Shown here in pieces: positions 43,164 to 52,663 of a stretch of 64,000 nucleotides of DNA (positions are counted from its first letter, which is position 1; each line of letters opens with the position of its first letter). The translations under genes and the position numbers were made by a program. The stretch comes from Vibrio tubiashii. Lineage in GTDB: Bacteria; Pseudomonadota; Gammaproteobacteria; Enterobacterales; Vibrionaceae. The stretch lies in NCBI GenBank assembly GCA_000775715.1, contig JRWQ01000019.1:1-64000 (forward strand). The letters are read 5' to 3'. The notes below the pieces were generated by a model that did not search any database, was not told the origin of the DNA, and saw only the letters and a list, made by a program, of their open reading frames with translations.

Positions 43164-45183
43164 ACCTTCTTTGTGGTCTAAATGGCGTTATCGCTTCAAA
43201 ACTATGGTGAGATATCGCTTGATGATTCTCACTTCTGCGCCAATTTTTCTCACTTTAATCGCTCTAATCGGAATAACCATCTATTGGTCGATTCATTACA
43301 CATGGCAGAGCGCACTGATTGATGTCTCTGAACGATTAGGCGTCGCTGACAATAGTATTGAGCTTATACAGGAAAAACAGGCCAATCATGTCAAAGCTTT
43401 TGCTCATTCGTTCGAGTTTTTGACTCGCGTACGCGATGAGAAGGTCAGCGCCTCAACGCTGTCTAATTGGGTGGATCGACAGCGGACTGAGTACAAGCTC
43501 GACTTCCTTCACTTTCATCGTGTCGATAGCATGGAGAATAAGTTTCGATTTATGGACCTTACCCATAAGGAGTCTTTCTTTGACGTATTATCGGAGCAGG
43601 AACTTGCTGAGTTAGGAGAAAACCTTGTTAAGCGCGCACAAACGCCAGTTCTGGAGAGCAACACCGTTGAACGTCGTGGGTTAGTGAGCCGTACAGTCAT
43701 CCCTATTTATAGCCAAACCAATGACTTGATTGGATTTTTAGATGGCGGGTTGCTACTAAACAATAGTACTGTATTAGTTGATACCATCCGTGATTTGATT
43801 TACCCATACAAACAAGACAGCTTGAGACCAGTTGGGACATTGACGCTGTTTCTAGACGATCTACGCATCAGTACTAATGTTCCTCTCGATAGCAATGACC
43901 GTTTAGGCCGCGCTATTGGCACCTTGGTCTCGGAAGAGGTTAAGCAAGCGGTATTAAAACAGGGCAATGAATGGACCAACTTGGCGTTCGTCTATGATGC
44001 GTGGTACATAACCGCGTACAAACCGCTGCATGACCAATACGACAACGTCATCGGCATGCTCTATACCGGATATTTGCTCTGGCCGTTTGTCACTACTTAT
44101 ATGACCAATATCGCCGAGATATCCATTACCACGTTATTCCTACTCTTTGTATCGAGCTTAGCGGTATATCGTGGTTCCCGTGATTTGTTCGTACCAGTCG
44201 AACGTATCCACCGCGTAGTAAAAATGATCCAACTTGGTAAAGAGACCCGCATTGGGCCATTAGGCTTAGATGAGGGCCACGAACTCGCACAGCTTGCTCG
44301 GCAATTTGACAATATGCTTGATCAGCTCAAGCAGCGAAACACTGAAATTCAACGCGCAGCGGAACAGCTTGAATGTAAGGTTCATGATCGTACAGCAAGT
44401 TTAAAAGAGAAGACGCAACAACTTGAGCTTCACATCCAACTGCTTAATCAGACCCGGGATAAACTTGTGGTCAGCGAAAAATTAGCCGCACTTGGTGAGT
44501 TAACAGCGGGGATTGCTCATGAGATCAATAACCCGACGGCGGTGATCCTTGGTAATGTAGAACTGATTCAATTTGAGCTTGGCGGCGATGCCAATAAAGT
44601 TAAAGAAGAAATTGACGCGATACACGGCCAAATTGATCGCATTCGAAACATTACTCGAAGTCTACTCCAATACAGCAGGCAAGGCGGTGTACAAGACGAG
44701 ATTACTTGGCAACGGGTAAATCCAATTATCGAAGAGAGTGTGACTCTCGTCAAAACAGGTGCCAAAAAGCGTGAAGTGTTATTTGAAACCCAACTCAATG
44801 CGCAAACGTCCGTTGAAGTCAATCGGCATCAATTGCTTCAGATTCTCGTGAATCTGCAGATGAATGGTATCCACGCAATGAAGGGCAAAGGAAAGCTAAC
44901 GGTTTGTAGTGAGGATTGGATTGAAAATGGTAAAACTCTCGGAGCAGTCATCCATGTTCAAGATGAAGGGTGCGGAATTAAACCCGAGAACCTAAAACGG
45001 ATTTTCTCACCTTTTTATACCACTAAGCGAGAAGGCACGGGGCTTGGTCTTTCAGTGTCGCAAAGTATTCTTAGCCAATCGGGAGGCGAACTCAAAGTAG
45101 AATCAGAGTGGGGAACGGGAAGTAAGTTTAGTATCTATCTGCCCGAGCGTGCTGAGCCTCAAGTTAAGGTGATGAATCTGTAA
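43153..45183 (+). CDS. Sensor histidine kinase partner of the sigma-54 regulator
   Basis: This 676-residue membrane kinase has helix 1 at about 23-47, a large periplasmic double-Cache-like sensor (about 48-315), and helix 2 at about 316-340. HAMP and a coiled coil (about 395-440) follow, then HisKA with phospho-accepting His456 in GIAHEINNP. The HATPase domain has DEGCGIKPENL (N/G1), GTGLGLSVSQSIL (G2) and the N-box LQMNGIHAM. GAGGAG precedes its ATG. The signal is unknown; formate, oxyanion or redox state are only guesses from context. Confidence 0.88.
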   Translation: MSGRPSLWSKWRYRFKTMVRYRLMILTSAPIFLTLIALIGITIYWSIHYTWQSALIDVSERLGVADNSIELIQEKQANHVKAFAHSFEFLTRVRDEKVSASTLSNWVDRQRTEYKLDFLHFHRVDSMENKFRFMDLTHKESFFDVLSEQELAELGENLVKRAQTPVLESNTVERRGLVSRTVIPIYSQTNDLIGFLDGGLLLNNSTVLVDTIRDLIYPYKQDSLRPVGTLTLFLDDLRISTNVPLDSNDRLGRAIGTLVSEEVKQAVLKQGNEWTNLAFVYDAWYITAYKPLHDQYDNVIGMLYTGYLLWPFVTTYMTNIAEISITTLFLLFVSSLAVYRGSRDLFVPVERIHRVVKMIQLGKETRIGPLGLDEGHELAQLARQFDNMLDQLKQRNTEIQRAAEQLECKVHDRTASLKEKTQQLELHIQLLNQTRDKLVVSEKLAALGELTAGIAHEINNPTAVILGNVELIQFELGGDANKVKEEIDAIHGQIDRIRNITRSLLQYSRQGGVQDEITWQRVNPIIEESVTLVKTGAKKREVLFETQLNAQTSVEVNRHQLLQILVNLQMNGIHAMKGKGKLTVCSEDWIENGKTLGAVIHVQDEGCGIKPENLKRIFSPFYTTKREGTGLGLSVSQSILSQSGGELKVESEWGTGSKFSIYLPERAEPQVKVMNL

Positions 45184-45250
45184 TAAAACAAAACTTGAAG
45201 TTCGTCTCAGTAGCGAGTAGTGTGGCGCGGTTTTTCACATTTTATAGGTA

Positions 45251-46849
45251 ATGACATTGATTTCCACAAACAACATCACGCAGCAATTTGGAGCCAAGCC
45301 TCTTTTTGAAAACATCTCAGTTAAGTTTGGTGAAGGCAACCGCTACGGCCTGATTGGTGCGAACGGATGTGGCAAATCGACGTTCATGAAAATCCTAAGT
45401 GGCGAACTCGAACCAACTGGCGGTAACGTTAGCTACGATCCTAACGAACGTGTTGCTAAGCTTAATCAGGACCAGTTCGCTTATGAAGAGTTCACGGTAA
45501 TTGACACCGTGATTATGGGATACAAAGAGCTGTGGGAAGTAAAGCAAGAACGTGACCGCATCTATTCACTACCTGAAATGAGTGAAGAAGAAGGCATGCT
45601 AGTTGCCGACCTAGAAGTTCAGTTCGCAGAAATGGACGGTTACATGGCCGATGCTAAAGCGGGTGAACTGCTGCTTGCGGTTGGTATTCCGGAAGAACAG
45701 CATTACGGTTTGATGAGTGAAGTCGCTCCAGGTTGGAAGCTTCGTGTGCTTCTAGCGCAGGTTCTGTTTGCCGACCCGCATATCATGTTACTCGACGAAC
45801 CAACCAACAACTTGGATATGGATACTATCCGTTGGCTAGAAGAGACGTTAAACCAGCGCAACTGCACCATGATCATCATCTCGCACGACCGTCACTTTCT
45901 AAACTCTGTGTGTACGCACATGGCTGATTTAGACTACGGCGAACTGCGTATCTATCATGGAAACTACGATGAGTACATGACGGCGGCGTCACAAGCTCGT
46001 GAACGTCTGCTGTCTGACAATGCAAAGAAAAAAGCACAGATTGCTGAGCTACAAACGTTCGTTGCGCGTTTCTCTGCAAACGCATCTAAAGCAAAGCAAG
46101 CTACATCTCGAGCGAAACAGATCGATAAGATTCAACTTGATGAAGTGAAAGCGTCAAGCCGCCAAAACCCATTTATCCGTTTTGAACAGTCTAAAGAATT
46201 GTTCCGTAATGCTCTGATTGTTGAAAACCTAAGCCAAGGCTTTGAAGAGGATCTATTTAGCAATTTCGATGCAATCTTCGAAGTGGGTGAGCGTGTTGCT
46301 ATTATCGGTGAGAACGGCGTGGGTAAAACAACACTACTAAACACGTTAGCCGGTGTTCTAGAGCCGCGTACAGGTGCGTACAAGTGGTCAGAAAACTCTA
46401 ACATTGGTTACTACGCTCAAGACCATGCGCATGACTTTGAACAAGACATGAATCTTATGGACTGGATGGGGCAATGGCGCCAAGAGGGTGACGACGAACA
46501 GGTACTGCGCAGCTTTTTAGGTCGTATGCTTTTCTCGCAAGATGATATTAAAAAGTCCGTAAAAGTTCTATCTGGTGGTGAGCAAGGTCGTATGCTGCTT
46601 GGCAAGATTCAAATGCATAAGCCAAACATGCTATTAATGGATGAGCCAACCAACCACATGGATATGGAGTCAATCGAGTCGCTCAACAATGCGCTTGAGC
46701 AGTATAAAGGCACACTGTTCTTCGTTTCGCATGACCGTGTATTTGTAGACTCACTAGCCACACGTATTCTAGAAATCAAAGATGGTCAGATTCACGACTT
46801 CCGCGGTACGTACGCTGAATTCCTAAAAGCTCGCGGTATCGAAGGGTAA
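45251..46849 (+). CDS. ybiT: ABC-F family ATPase YbiT
   Basis: This 532-residue cytoplasmic ABC-F protein has two ABC cassettes: Walker [10 protein letters not shown] and GENGVGKTT, signature LSGGE in the second, Walker [12 protein letters not shown] and [12 protein letters not shown] basic linker (about 240-310) carries the [16 protein letters not shown] segment. It is colinear with E. coli YbiT. ABC-F proteins act on the ribosome. In the first cassette the LSGGQ-equivalent is VAPGWKLR, as in other YbiT proteins. Confidence 0.93.
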   Translation: MTLISTNNITQQFGAKPLFENISVKFGEGNRYGLIGANGCGKSTFMKILSGELEPTGGNVSYDPNERVAKLNQDQFAYEEFTVIDTVIMGYKELWEVKQERDRIYSLPEMSEEEGMLVADLEVQFAEMDGYMADAKAGELLLAVGIPEEQHYGLMSEVAPGWKLRVLLAQVLFADPHIMLLDEPTNNLDMDTIRWLEETLNQRNCTMIIISHDRHFLNSVCTHMADLDYGELRIYHGNYDEYMTAASQARERLLSDNAKKKAQIAELQTFVARFSANASKAKQATSRAKQIDKIQLDEVKASSRQNPFIRFEQSKELFRNALIVENLSQGFEEDLFSNFDAIFEVGERVAIIGENGVGKTTLLNTLAGVLEPRTGAYKWSENSNIGYYAQDHAHDFEQDMNLMDWMGQWRQEGDDEQVLRSFLGRMLFSQDDIKKSVKVLSGGEQGRMLLGKIQMHKPNMLLMDEPTNHMDMESIESLNNALEQYKGTLFFVSHDRVFVDSLATRILEIKDGQIHDFRGTYAEFLKARGIEG

Positions 46850-46877
46850 GCAATACTCTAGATTAGCTAAGAAAATC

Positions 46878-46908
46878 AAAGCCCCGCAGAAAGCTGTGGG
46901 GCTTTTCT
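46878..46908 (+). terminator. Intrinsic terminator of ybiT
   Basis: AAAGCCCCGCAG-AAAG-CTGTGGGGCTTTT is a long stem with a U-run. Confidence 0.92.
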
Positions 46909-46945
46909 ATTTTTGTAACACTTAAACTGTCAACGACCTATAACA

Positions 46946-47161
46946 TTACTTACTGTTTTTTGTCATCGGCACATTCAAAGTAGAAATTGCATCGGCATTT
47001 GATGCGAGATCAAAATGGACATGTACTTGAGTATTGGCTTTTTCAAAAACCATGTCATCAAAGTCAGTCGTAGCAATTTTATAGCCTTCTCTGGCAAAAA
47101 GGCTTGTTACTTGAGTCCGTTGTCCTACCTTAAGTGCAGACGAAAATAGCTTATTCATCAT
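46946..47161 (-). CDS. Small protein of unknown function
   Basis: This is a 71-residue frame with two consecutive ATGs (47161, 47158) and a GAGGGAAC ribosome site. I do not recognise the family. The sequence has a compact alpha/beta look (KVGQRTQVTSLFAREGYKI, TQVHVHFDL) and no membrane or metal motif. Codon use and the ribosome site suggest a real gene, but only comparative data would settle it. Confidence 0.5.
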   Translation of the reverse strand: MMNKLFSSALKVGQRTQVTSLFAREGYKIATTDFDDMVFEKANTQVHVHFDLASNADAISTLNVPMTKNSK

Positions 47162-47407
47162 GTTCCCTCATTAATCCAGCCAAACTTATTTAAGCATAGT
47201 AATTGAATAAGAATTTATCCATCAAAAGGAGTAGATCGAACGGGCGATATTTAGTCATTACACCCATAAAAAACGTGCCGTAATCAATTTCAATAGAATC
47301 TCATCAACTTAACTGAGGTCAATTAGTGTTCGCTGCGCATAGATTACAGTGTTCTGTCTGTGAGTGTTAAGCAACTTACGGGAAGATATGGATAAGGAGT
47401 AGTGCAT
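47162..47407. other. Intergenic region upstream of the small cysteine-rich gene
   Basis: This gap of about 246 bp is AT-rich and must carry divergent promoters. I see no sigma-54 element, no copy of the TGAGACA palindrome and no clear hairpin. Confidence 0.45.
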
Positions 47408-47575
47408 ATGGAACGCTGTGGGCAATGTAAACAATTCACCAGAACCAAACAAAGCCAAAAGGATCTTTGTGGTGCATGGGAGCAACCAACCTTGGCAACA
47501 CGTCAAGCTTGCCAGTTTTTTATACCAAAAAATCTAAGTCTTTTCGCCAAAAAAACAGATAACACCGCAAACTAG
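47408..47575 (+). CDS. Small cysteine-rich protein, 55 residues
   Basis: This short frame starts at ATG 47408 with AAGGAG at 9 nt and stops at TAG 47573. The product begins MERCGQCKQFTRT and has four cysteines (4, 7, 21, 35; a CxxC pair plus two singles), enough for a zinc or iron-sulfur site. I do not recognise a family. It ends 37 nt before the C_GCAxxG_C_C gene, so the two are probably co-transcribed. The good ribosome site and cysteine spacing support it despite its size. Confidence 0.62.
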   Translation: MERCGQCKQFTRTKQSQKDLCGAWEQPTLATRQACQFFIPKNLSLFAKKTDNTAN

Positions 47576-47612
47576 TTGATAAGTGCAAATTAAAACGACG
47601 AAAGGGTAATTT

Positions 47613-48062
47613 ATGGAAGAAACATCCGAAATCAAAGCGCTAGCAGTATCTCACTTTAACAGCGGTTTGTTGTGTGCAGAAAGTGTCGTATCTGCATTGG
47701 CTACTTACCAAAATCAACAACACGAGGTATTACCTAAAATAGCTACTGCTTTTTGTAGTGGAATGAGTCGAACCTGCGGAACGTGTGGGGCACTCACTGG
47801 GGCTATAATGGGTATTAGCCTAGGATTAGGGCGCGAAGATAAGGCGGAATCAGTTGAAAAGTCATACCAAGCAACACAAAAGCTAGTATCCCGCTTTGAA
47901 ACCGAATTTGGTAGCAAGAATTGTCACGAGCTTTTAGGCTGTGATATAGGCACCGACGAGGGGCTGCGAAAGTTCAAAACGGATGGTCTACGCACAAACT
48001 GTGTTGAGTATACAGGCAGAGCCGCTGAACTCGCAGTCCAGATCCTAAAGCAAGTTAGCTAA
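47613..48062 (+). CDS. C_GCAxxG_C_C family redox protein
   Basis: This 149-residue cysteine-rich protein has motifs [39 protein letters not shown] and TNCVEY, the spaced cysteine pattern that names the family (PF09719). It is predicted cytoplasmic and helical. The family is thought to be redox-active or metal-binding, often near oxidoreductases or transporters; the precise role is unknown. Here it lies 3 kb from fdhD and next to another small cysteine protein. Confidence 0.85.
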   Translation: MEETSEIKALAVSHFNSGLLCAESVVSALATYQNQQHEVLPKIATAFCSGMSRTCGTCGALTGAIMGISLGLGREDKAESVEKSYQATQKLVSRFETEFGSKNCHELLGCDIGTDEGLRKFKTDGLRTNCVEYTGRAAELAVQILKQVS

Positions 48063-48139
48063 GCTTTATTCAGTGCGTTTTCAATATATATTCTGTACAC
48101 TCTCGCGACGTTACATTATCGCACTGGAGCGAGCTACCT

Positions 48140-48361
48140 ATGAGCCTAGAACAACCCAATAACCCTTTACACGGTTTAACGCTTGAGAAAATCCTGGTGC
48201 GTTTACAAGATCACTATGGGTGGGAAGGTCTAGATGCGCAAATTCAGATCAACTGCTTCTACAATAATCCTTCGATCAAATCATCGTTAAAGTTTCTACG
48301 TCGCACCCAGTGGGCGCGAGATAAAGTAGAAGCGTTGTATATTGATACTTTCTGTAAATAG
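48140..48361 (+). CDS. VF530 family (DUF2132) DNA-binding-like protein
   Basis: This 73-residue protein begins [19 protein letters not shown] and contains [24 protein letters not shown], the signature of VF530/DUF2132 (PF09905). Structures of the family show a small helical fold resembling DNA-binding proteins; the role is unknown. It is convergent with the chemoreceptor gene. Confidence 0.88.
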   Translation: MSLEQPNNPLHGLTLEKILVRLQDHYGWEGLDAQIQINCFYNNPSIKSSLKFLRRTQWARDKVEALYIDTFCK

Positions 48362-48371
48362 ATGATTAAAT

Positions 48372-48390
48372 TCGGGCTCAAAGAGCCCGA
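48372..48390. terminator. Hairpin between VF530 and chemoreceptor genes
   Basis: The 8-bp stem TCGGGCTC / GAGCCCGA with loop AAA lies just past both stop codons. T-runs are short, so termination is plausible but not certain. Confidence 0.6.
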
Positions 48391-48396
48391 GTTCGC

Positions 48397-50289
48397 TTAA
48401 TACTTAAACTGTGCGACGATCTTTTCAAGCTTTTGGCTCACGCCAGATACTTGTTCACTACATCTTACCGAGCCAGACACTACTTCAAATGTGTCACCTG
48501 CGAGGTGAGCGATTTGAGTAATATTGCGGTCTATCTCTGAAGAAACCATCGACTGCTCTTCCGACGCAGTAGCGATTTGCGTATTCATATCGCACATTTC
48601 ACTTACCTGTTCGCTGATTCCTTCGATAGCTTCAACCACCTTATGGGTATGTTCATTGGTAATACGAGCTTGATCTGCACTGCTAGACATTTGCGCGGCC
48701 GTTTTTGATATACCCTGGGTGAGAGACTGTATGGTTGACTCAATTTGATGAGTCGAATCATTAGTCATGAGTGAAAGCTGGCGTACTTCATCTGCGACCA
48801 CGGCAAACCCTCGACCACTTTCTCCGGCCCGAGCAGCCTCAATCGCGGCGTTTAGCGCTAATAGGTTAGTTTGCTCCGCGATACTTTGGATCGTTGACAC
48901 GACTTGATTAATCTCACGGCTTTGCTCCTCTAAAGAGACAACGTGAGCTTGTGATTCTTCAATACTCACTGCCAAGACTTGAATTCTATCTCCGGTAGCA
49001 TGAGTCATATCAAGTGCATTTTCGGCTTCTGCCTTAACACGTTCTGCGTTTTGCGCAGCAGATTCAATATTGGCAGTGATTTCATTGGTTGTCATCACAA
49101 GTTCATTGACTGCTGTCGCAACTGATTCTGACTCTAGCTTCTGCTGCTGGGCGTTTTTCATGCTTTTAGTTGCAGCATTTTCCGAGCTACAAGAACTGTC
49201 GCTCAAAACTTGCATCACCGACGCAACATCGCTGATATGATGGTGAAGTTGACTGACAAAAATATCGAACGAGTTCGCTAACTGTGCCAGCTCATCGCTA
49301 CCTTTAGCGTTCATTCTTACGGTTAGATCGCCGCTTCCTGAAGCGATATTGTCCATCATCACGTTGATGCTGCGAATGCGATTGAGAATACTACGCCCGA
49401 TCATAAATAGGAGCACAGAGAGCATAAAGACCATAGCCATACCGATAACTTGTAGAGTCTGCTTAACCCTTGCTTCAGCGACTTCGATCTCTTGTACGAT
49501 ACTCTTTTGTAAAGAAGAAATTTCTTGCTCAGTGTTATGTACGTTATCTCTCAGCTGCCCTCGCATTCCTTCTTCGGCCGAATAACCCAATACGCTACGT
49601 GCTTTTACCAACTGATTAATGTTTGCCTGGTACGTATCATAGTATCCACTGAGAGGAGCATGCAGAGATGCGATGGTTTGAAATATCTCGAGTTCAGTTA
49701 TAAGCTCGTTTTCGACTTGTCGTGATGAGGTTGATAAATAGCGAAAGTCCGATTCCAATAACTCAAATAGCGAAACTTTTAGCCTAATATCATCAAGTCC
49801 TACCACTCTCTGTTTCAGTTCAGAACGTGCTTTCTCAAGCTGTTTGACATAACTATTATCATGACCCTCGCCATCTATCGAGTTAACCTGATTGACTAAT
49901 TGATGGAACTGAGTTTGATATTGTTTTAGGGTTTGCTTAATCGTCTGCATCGAAGTGGTGAAGTTGAGTTGATTGAGTATCAAGGTGTTAGACAAGTCAT
50001 CTAAGCGCTCGCTCATCTTTTCAAATGTTGCGTCAAATCGCTTTGGGTATTTTAGATCTTTACGCGCTAAAAAGTCTTTCTCATGGCGTCGTAACATCAA
50101 CAGGTCAACTCCGCTGGAAAGGTTTTGACTCGCTGCGTGTTCGAGGGATTGAAGGCGTTGTAAGCTAGTGTACTCAATATAACCATATAGTGCGACGAAC
50201 AGTAAAAGCGTTGCATTAATAAGAAACAGTTTCGCCCTAATTGATAGCGCAAAAGTCCGGGTGCGTTGAGTGTCTGGAGCTCTGTCCAT
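48397..50289 (-). CDS. Methyl-accepting chemotaxis protein with HAMP domain
   Basis: This chemoreceptor has about 630 residues: a membrane helix at about 20-42, a helical periplasmic sensor rich in Leu/Gln heptads (about 43-285), a second helix ([19 protein letters not shown]), and a HAMP domain with the [19 protein letters not shown] boundary. The signalling hairpin tip is [20 protein letters not shown]. There is no tethered pentapeptide at the C-terminus. The start at 50289 has a full AGGAGGTG ribosome site 5 nt upstream. Confidence 0.92.
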   Translation of the reverse strand: MDRAPDTQRTRTFALSIRAKLFLINATLLLFVALYGYIEYTSLQRLQSLEHAASQNLSSGVDLLMLRRHEKDFLARKDLKYPKRFDATFEKMSERLDDLSNTLILNQLNFTTSMQTIKQTLKQYQTQFHQLVNQVNSIDGEGHDNSYVKQLEKARSELKQRVVGLDDIRLKVSLFELLESDFRYLSTSSRQVENELITELEIFQTIASLHAPLSGYYDTYQANINQLVKARSVLGYSAEEGMRGQLRDNVHNTEQEISSLQKSIVQEIEVAEARVKQTLQVIGMAMVFMLSVLLFMIGRSILNRIRSINVMMDNIASGSGDLTVRMNAKGSDELAQLANSFDIFVSQLHHHISDVASVMQVLSDSSCSSENAATKSMKNAQQQKLESESVATAVNELVMTTNEITANIESAAQNAERVKAEAENALDMTHATGDRIQVLAVSIEESQAHVVSLEEQSREINQVVSTIQSIAEQTNLLALNAAIEAARAGESGRGFAVVADEVRQLSLMTNDSTHQIESTIQSLTQGISKTAAQMSSSADQARITNEHTHKVVEAIEGISEQVSEMCDMNTQIATASEEQSMVSSEIDRNITQIAHLAGDTFEVVSGSVRCSEQVSGVSQKLEKIVAQFKY

Positions 50290-50406
50290 GAACACCTCCT
50301 GAAAGCCGAAAGACGTTGGTAGTATATTTATGTGACATTTTTATCAATTTTATATGACACATATACAACTAATAGCACTGCATCTCGTCATTGCAAGCTT
50401 CGAGAA

Positions 50407-50440
50407 CAAAAAAAGCGCTCTTCATATGAGCGCTTTTTAG
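50407..50440. terminator. Intrinsic terminator downstream of fdhD
   Basis: AAAAAAGCGCTC-TTCATAT-GAGCGCTTTTT with flanking A/T runs. It serves fdhD on the minus strand. Confidence 0.9.
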
Positions 50441-50456
50441 CAGGTTGCTATTTTAA

Positions 50457-51278
50457 CTACTGACCTTTAACGTCGAACTCAATTTTCGATGCTCCAGTAA
50501 AGACTTGAAAACGCAGCCCTTTAGCCCGAGCAATAGTAGTAATGCCAAATTGCTCGGCGAGTTCAAGTCCCATTTGAGTCACACCAGACCGAGAAAGCAA
50601 AACCGGGATCCCCATCTGAGCGACTTTAATTACCATTTCGGACGTTAATCTGCCGGTCGTATAGAAAATCTTGTTTTCCCCCGATTCTTGATTAAGCCAC
50701 ATTTCTCCTGCTAGTGTATCCACGGCATTGTGACGACCAACATCTTCAACAAAAGAGAGAACTTGGTTTCCTTTACACACCGCACAACCATGGACAGCCC
50801 CGGCTTTTTTGTAGGTATCGTTATAATGCGTCAGCGCCTCTAATGCTGTGTATATCTCAGATTGCCTTAAAGGCGTTTGCGGTACTTGATAACCTTCCAA
50901 CTGCTTCATAACATTGCCATACATGGTACCTTGACCGCAGCCTGAGGTGACTGTCTTCTTCTTAAGTGCACTCTCTACTTGCTGAGTGTCCTCTTTGGTG
51001 ATGACGGCTGCAGTGCTTGTTTCCCAGTCGATGATGACAGACTCTAAGCTCTCGGGTTCACTGATAAAGCTTTGGTTTTTCAAGTAACCGAGCACAAGAG
51101 ACTCTGGTCTCGAGCCCAAAGTCATCAAGGTAACCACCTCTTTCCAGTTGAGCATGACAGTAAGAGGGCGCTCGCACGCTATCTGTTTTGTAAGCTTTTC
51201 GCCATACTCATCAAAGACTTCGACTTCGATCGTTTGCAGAGGATTTTCGCTTGTTCTAATTATGTTCGGTTTGACCAC
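50457..51278 (-). CDS. fdhD: Formate dehydrogenase sulfurtransferase FdhD
   Basis: This 273-residue protein moves sulfur from the cysteine desulfurase IscS to the bis-guanylated molybdenum/tungsten cofactor, a step required for active formate dehydrogenase. Key motifs are TSGCGQG, GAVHGCAVCKG (the mobile Cys-x2-Cys loop), DVGRHNAVDTLAG and TTGRLTSEMV. The GTG start at 51278 has AGGAAC at 7 nt. It is divergent from the DUF3305-DUF3306 pair. Confidence 0.94.
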   Translation of the reverse strand: MVKPNIIRTSENPLQTIEVEVFDEYGEKLTKQIACERPLTVMLNWKEVVTLMTLGSRPESLVLGYLKNQSFISEPESLESVIIDWETSTAAVITKEDTQQVESALKKKTVTSGCGQGTMYGNVMKQLEGYQVPQTPLRQSEIYTALEALTHYNDTYKKAGAVHGCAVCKGNQVLSFVEDVGRHNAVDTLAGEMWLNQESGENKIFYTTGRLTSEMVIKVAQMGIPVLLSRSGVTQMGLELAEQFGITTIARAKGLRFQVFTGASKIEFDVKGQ

Positions 51279-51427
51279 AGACTGTTCCTGTTCACTGCTG
51301 GTGTATTATTTTTGCTACGCGTTGCTTGCAAGTAGCGTTCCTATTTGCCGACCTTCAAACTTTCACAATCTAGCATATTGCTATTTGCAAACTTCTACTA
51401 AGTTTAAATTCGAAAGCACTTAGGGTG

Positions 51428-51446
51428 GCGGGTACAGATATTGCTT
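51428..51446 (+). promoter_or_regulatory. Weak sigma-54-like element upstream of the DUF3305 gene
   Basis: GCGGGTACAGATATTGCTT has GG-N10-GC spacing (GG 51431-51432, GC 51443-51444) and a good -12 half, but the -24 half is GGGTAC rather than TGGCAC. No copy of the TGAGACA palindrome is found upstream. Confidence 0.4.
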
Positions 51447-51520
51447 AACTACCTAGATATAACTCTAATATCGTGATTTATCTTAATTAACACTATAACT
51501 AAATTCGACGCAGGTGAACC

Positions 51521-51985
51521 ATGTCAAAACAACAAACCGTGGTCAAGAGTATCGAAAAAACCGATCAGCTCTGGCCCATACACTGCGAACTTATTGCTCA
51601 TGAAATTGCGACCGGTCTATGGACAACAACACAATGGCAACTTAAGGCGTTTAACTTAGTGCCAGAAGAGTCAGCGTCATCAGTGGCAATACTTGAACTA
51701 CATCGAGATGAGCGAACTGACTATCGCTTCAACCTAAGCTCAACTCAACCAAAACTGTTTCTGGTCTTAGACAATATTGACAGTGATGACACACCAAAAA
51801 TCGTCACCGTAACCGCTTCTCAAAGCGTCGCGGGCCAGTATATGGACGGAGATTACTTGGTACTTTCGAACGATATGCCACTTCCTGTTCAAGCGTGGAT
51901 GGAAGCCTTCATTGGCAAGCATGGTGAACTACTTGAACAAAGACGCAAAAAACGTAAAGGGGCAGGGAGATCAAGTGGAAAATAG
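51521..51985 (+). CDS. DUF3305 domain protein of the formate dehydrogenase cluster
   Basis: This 154-residue soluble protein carries the WPIHCELIAHEIATGLWTTTQW start that I associate with DUF3305, and a basic tail (EQRRKKRKGAGR). It is usually found beside DUF3306 and formate dehydrogenase genes; the function is unknown, and an assembly or regulatory role is inferred only from this linkage. The stop overlaps the DUF3306 start by 11 nt. Confidence 0.8.
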   Translation: MSKQQTVVKSIEKTDQLWPIHCELIAHEIATGLWTTTQWQLKAFNLVPEESASSVAILELHRDERTDYRFNLSSTQPKLFLVLDNIDSDDTPKIVTVTASQSVAGQYMDGDYLVLSNDMPLPVQAWMEAFIGKHGELLEQRRKKRKGAGRSSGK

Positions 51986-52484
51986 CTTTTTAAGCCGTTG
52001 GTCGAAACGTAAACTCGATGGTGAAGAAGCGACGGTAGAGAGACCAGATTTACCAGCGCCTGGTAAGCGCATAGACGAATCAAAATCCGCAAAGAATGAT
52101 GTGGACTCGTTGCCCGTTTTGTCAGAAGAAGATCAAAGTTCATCTTCACCGAGCATCGCTTTTTTACTCGCATCTGAAGCCGATGCAACGGTAAAAAAAG
52201 CGGCGTTAAGAAAGCTATTTTTATCTGGCGAGTTCAGTGAAATTGACGGGTTAAATGACTATGACCACGACTACAAGTCAGTCAAAAGTCTATCTTCAGA
52301 CGTTGCAGAAAAACTGCGCGATTGGATGGAACAATCTGATCAAGAGCCGACTTCACTAGAGGAGAAAAATGAACGTCAAGTGGACGAGTTTCAGCAATCT
52401 GAACCACAAATTCTTGAAGAGAAGACAGATCTAGCTGCGCAAGAAGATGAAGAAATGGGACAAAATATACCATACAAAAAATAG
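51975..52484 (+). CDS. DUF3306 domain protein of the formate dehydrogenase cluster
   Basis: This acidic protein of about 169 residues begins at GTG 51975 (GGGAG at 6-7 nt): ENSFLSRWSKRKLDG, then PDLPAP, and a conserved core ATVKKAALRKLFLSGEFSEIDGLNDYDHDY. It is probably partly disordered at both ends. The function is unknown. It is co-translated with the DUF3305 gene. Confidence 0.8.
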   Translation: MENSFLSRWSKRKLDGEEATVERPDLPAPGKRIDESKSAKNDVDSLPVLSEEDQSSSSPSIAFLLASEADATVKKAALRKLFLSGEFSEIDGLNDYDHDYKSVKSLSSDVAEKLRDWMEQSDQEPTSLEEKNERQVDEFQQSEPQILEEKTDLAAQEDEEMGQNIPYKK

Positions 52485-52516
52485 GTACATTTTGACTACC
52501 TCACTAGTTGACGGTG

Positions 52517-52533
52517 TGAGACATTTTGTCTCA
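52517..52533. promoter_or_regulatory. Perfect palindromic operator upstream of the formate dehydrogenase operon
   Basis: TGAGACATTTTGTCTCA has two 7-nt arms, TGAGACA and TGTCTCA, that are exact reverse complements around TTT. Its centre is about 80 bp upstream of the -24 element at 52605. A 15/17 match lies before tupABC (41627-41643). Confidence 0.82.
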
Positions 52534-52602
52534 TACCTTGTTCCCACTCCCAAACGTCACCATTAAATCGTTTTAACTAGCTGATTTTATTTAACTATAT
52601 AG

Positions 52603-52619
52603 TTGGTATAGCAATTGCT
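52603..52619 (+). promoter_or_regulatory. Sigma-54 promoter of the formate dehydrogenase operon
   Basis: TTGGTATAGCAATTGCT has GG (52605-52606) and GC (52617-52618) separated by 10 nt; the -12 half TTGCT is consensus and the -24 half has GG with TAT in place of CAC. It lies about 45 bp before the polyferredoxin start. Confidence 0.8.
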
Positions 52620-52663
52620 ATTAATCACTCAAGTGAATATTCCGTTCTTACTGGAACAGAGCA

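Noticed and set aside
51279..51427. Search for a third TGAGACA palindrome between fdhD and the DUF3305 gene
   Set aside because: None was found, so inclusion of these genes in the proposed regulon is not supported by an operator.
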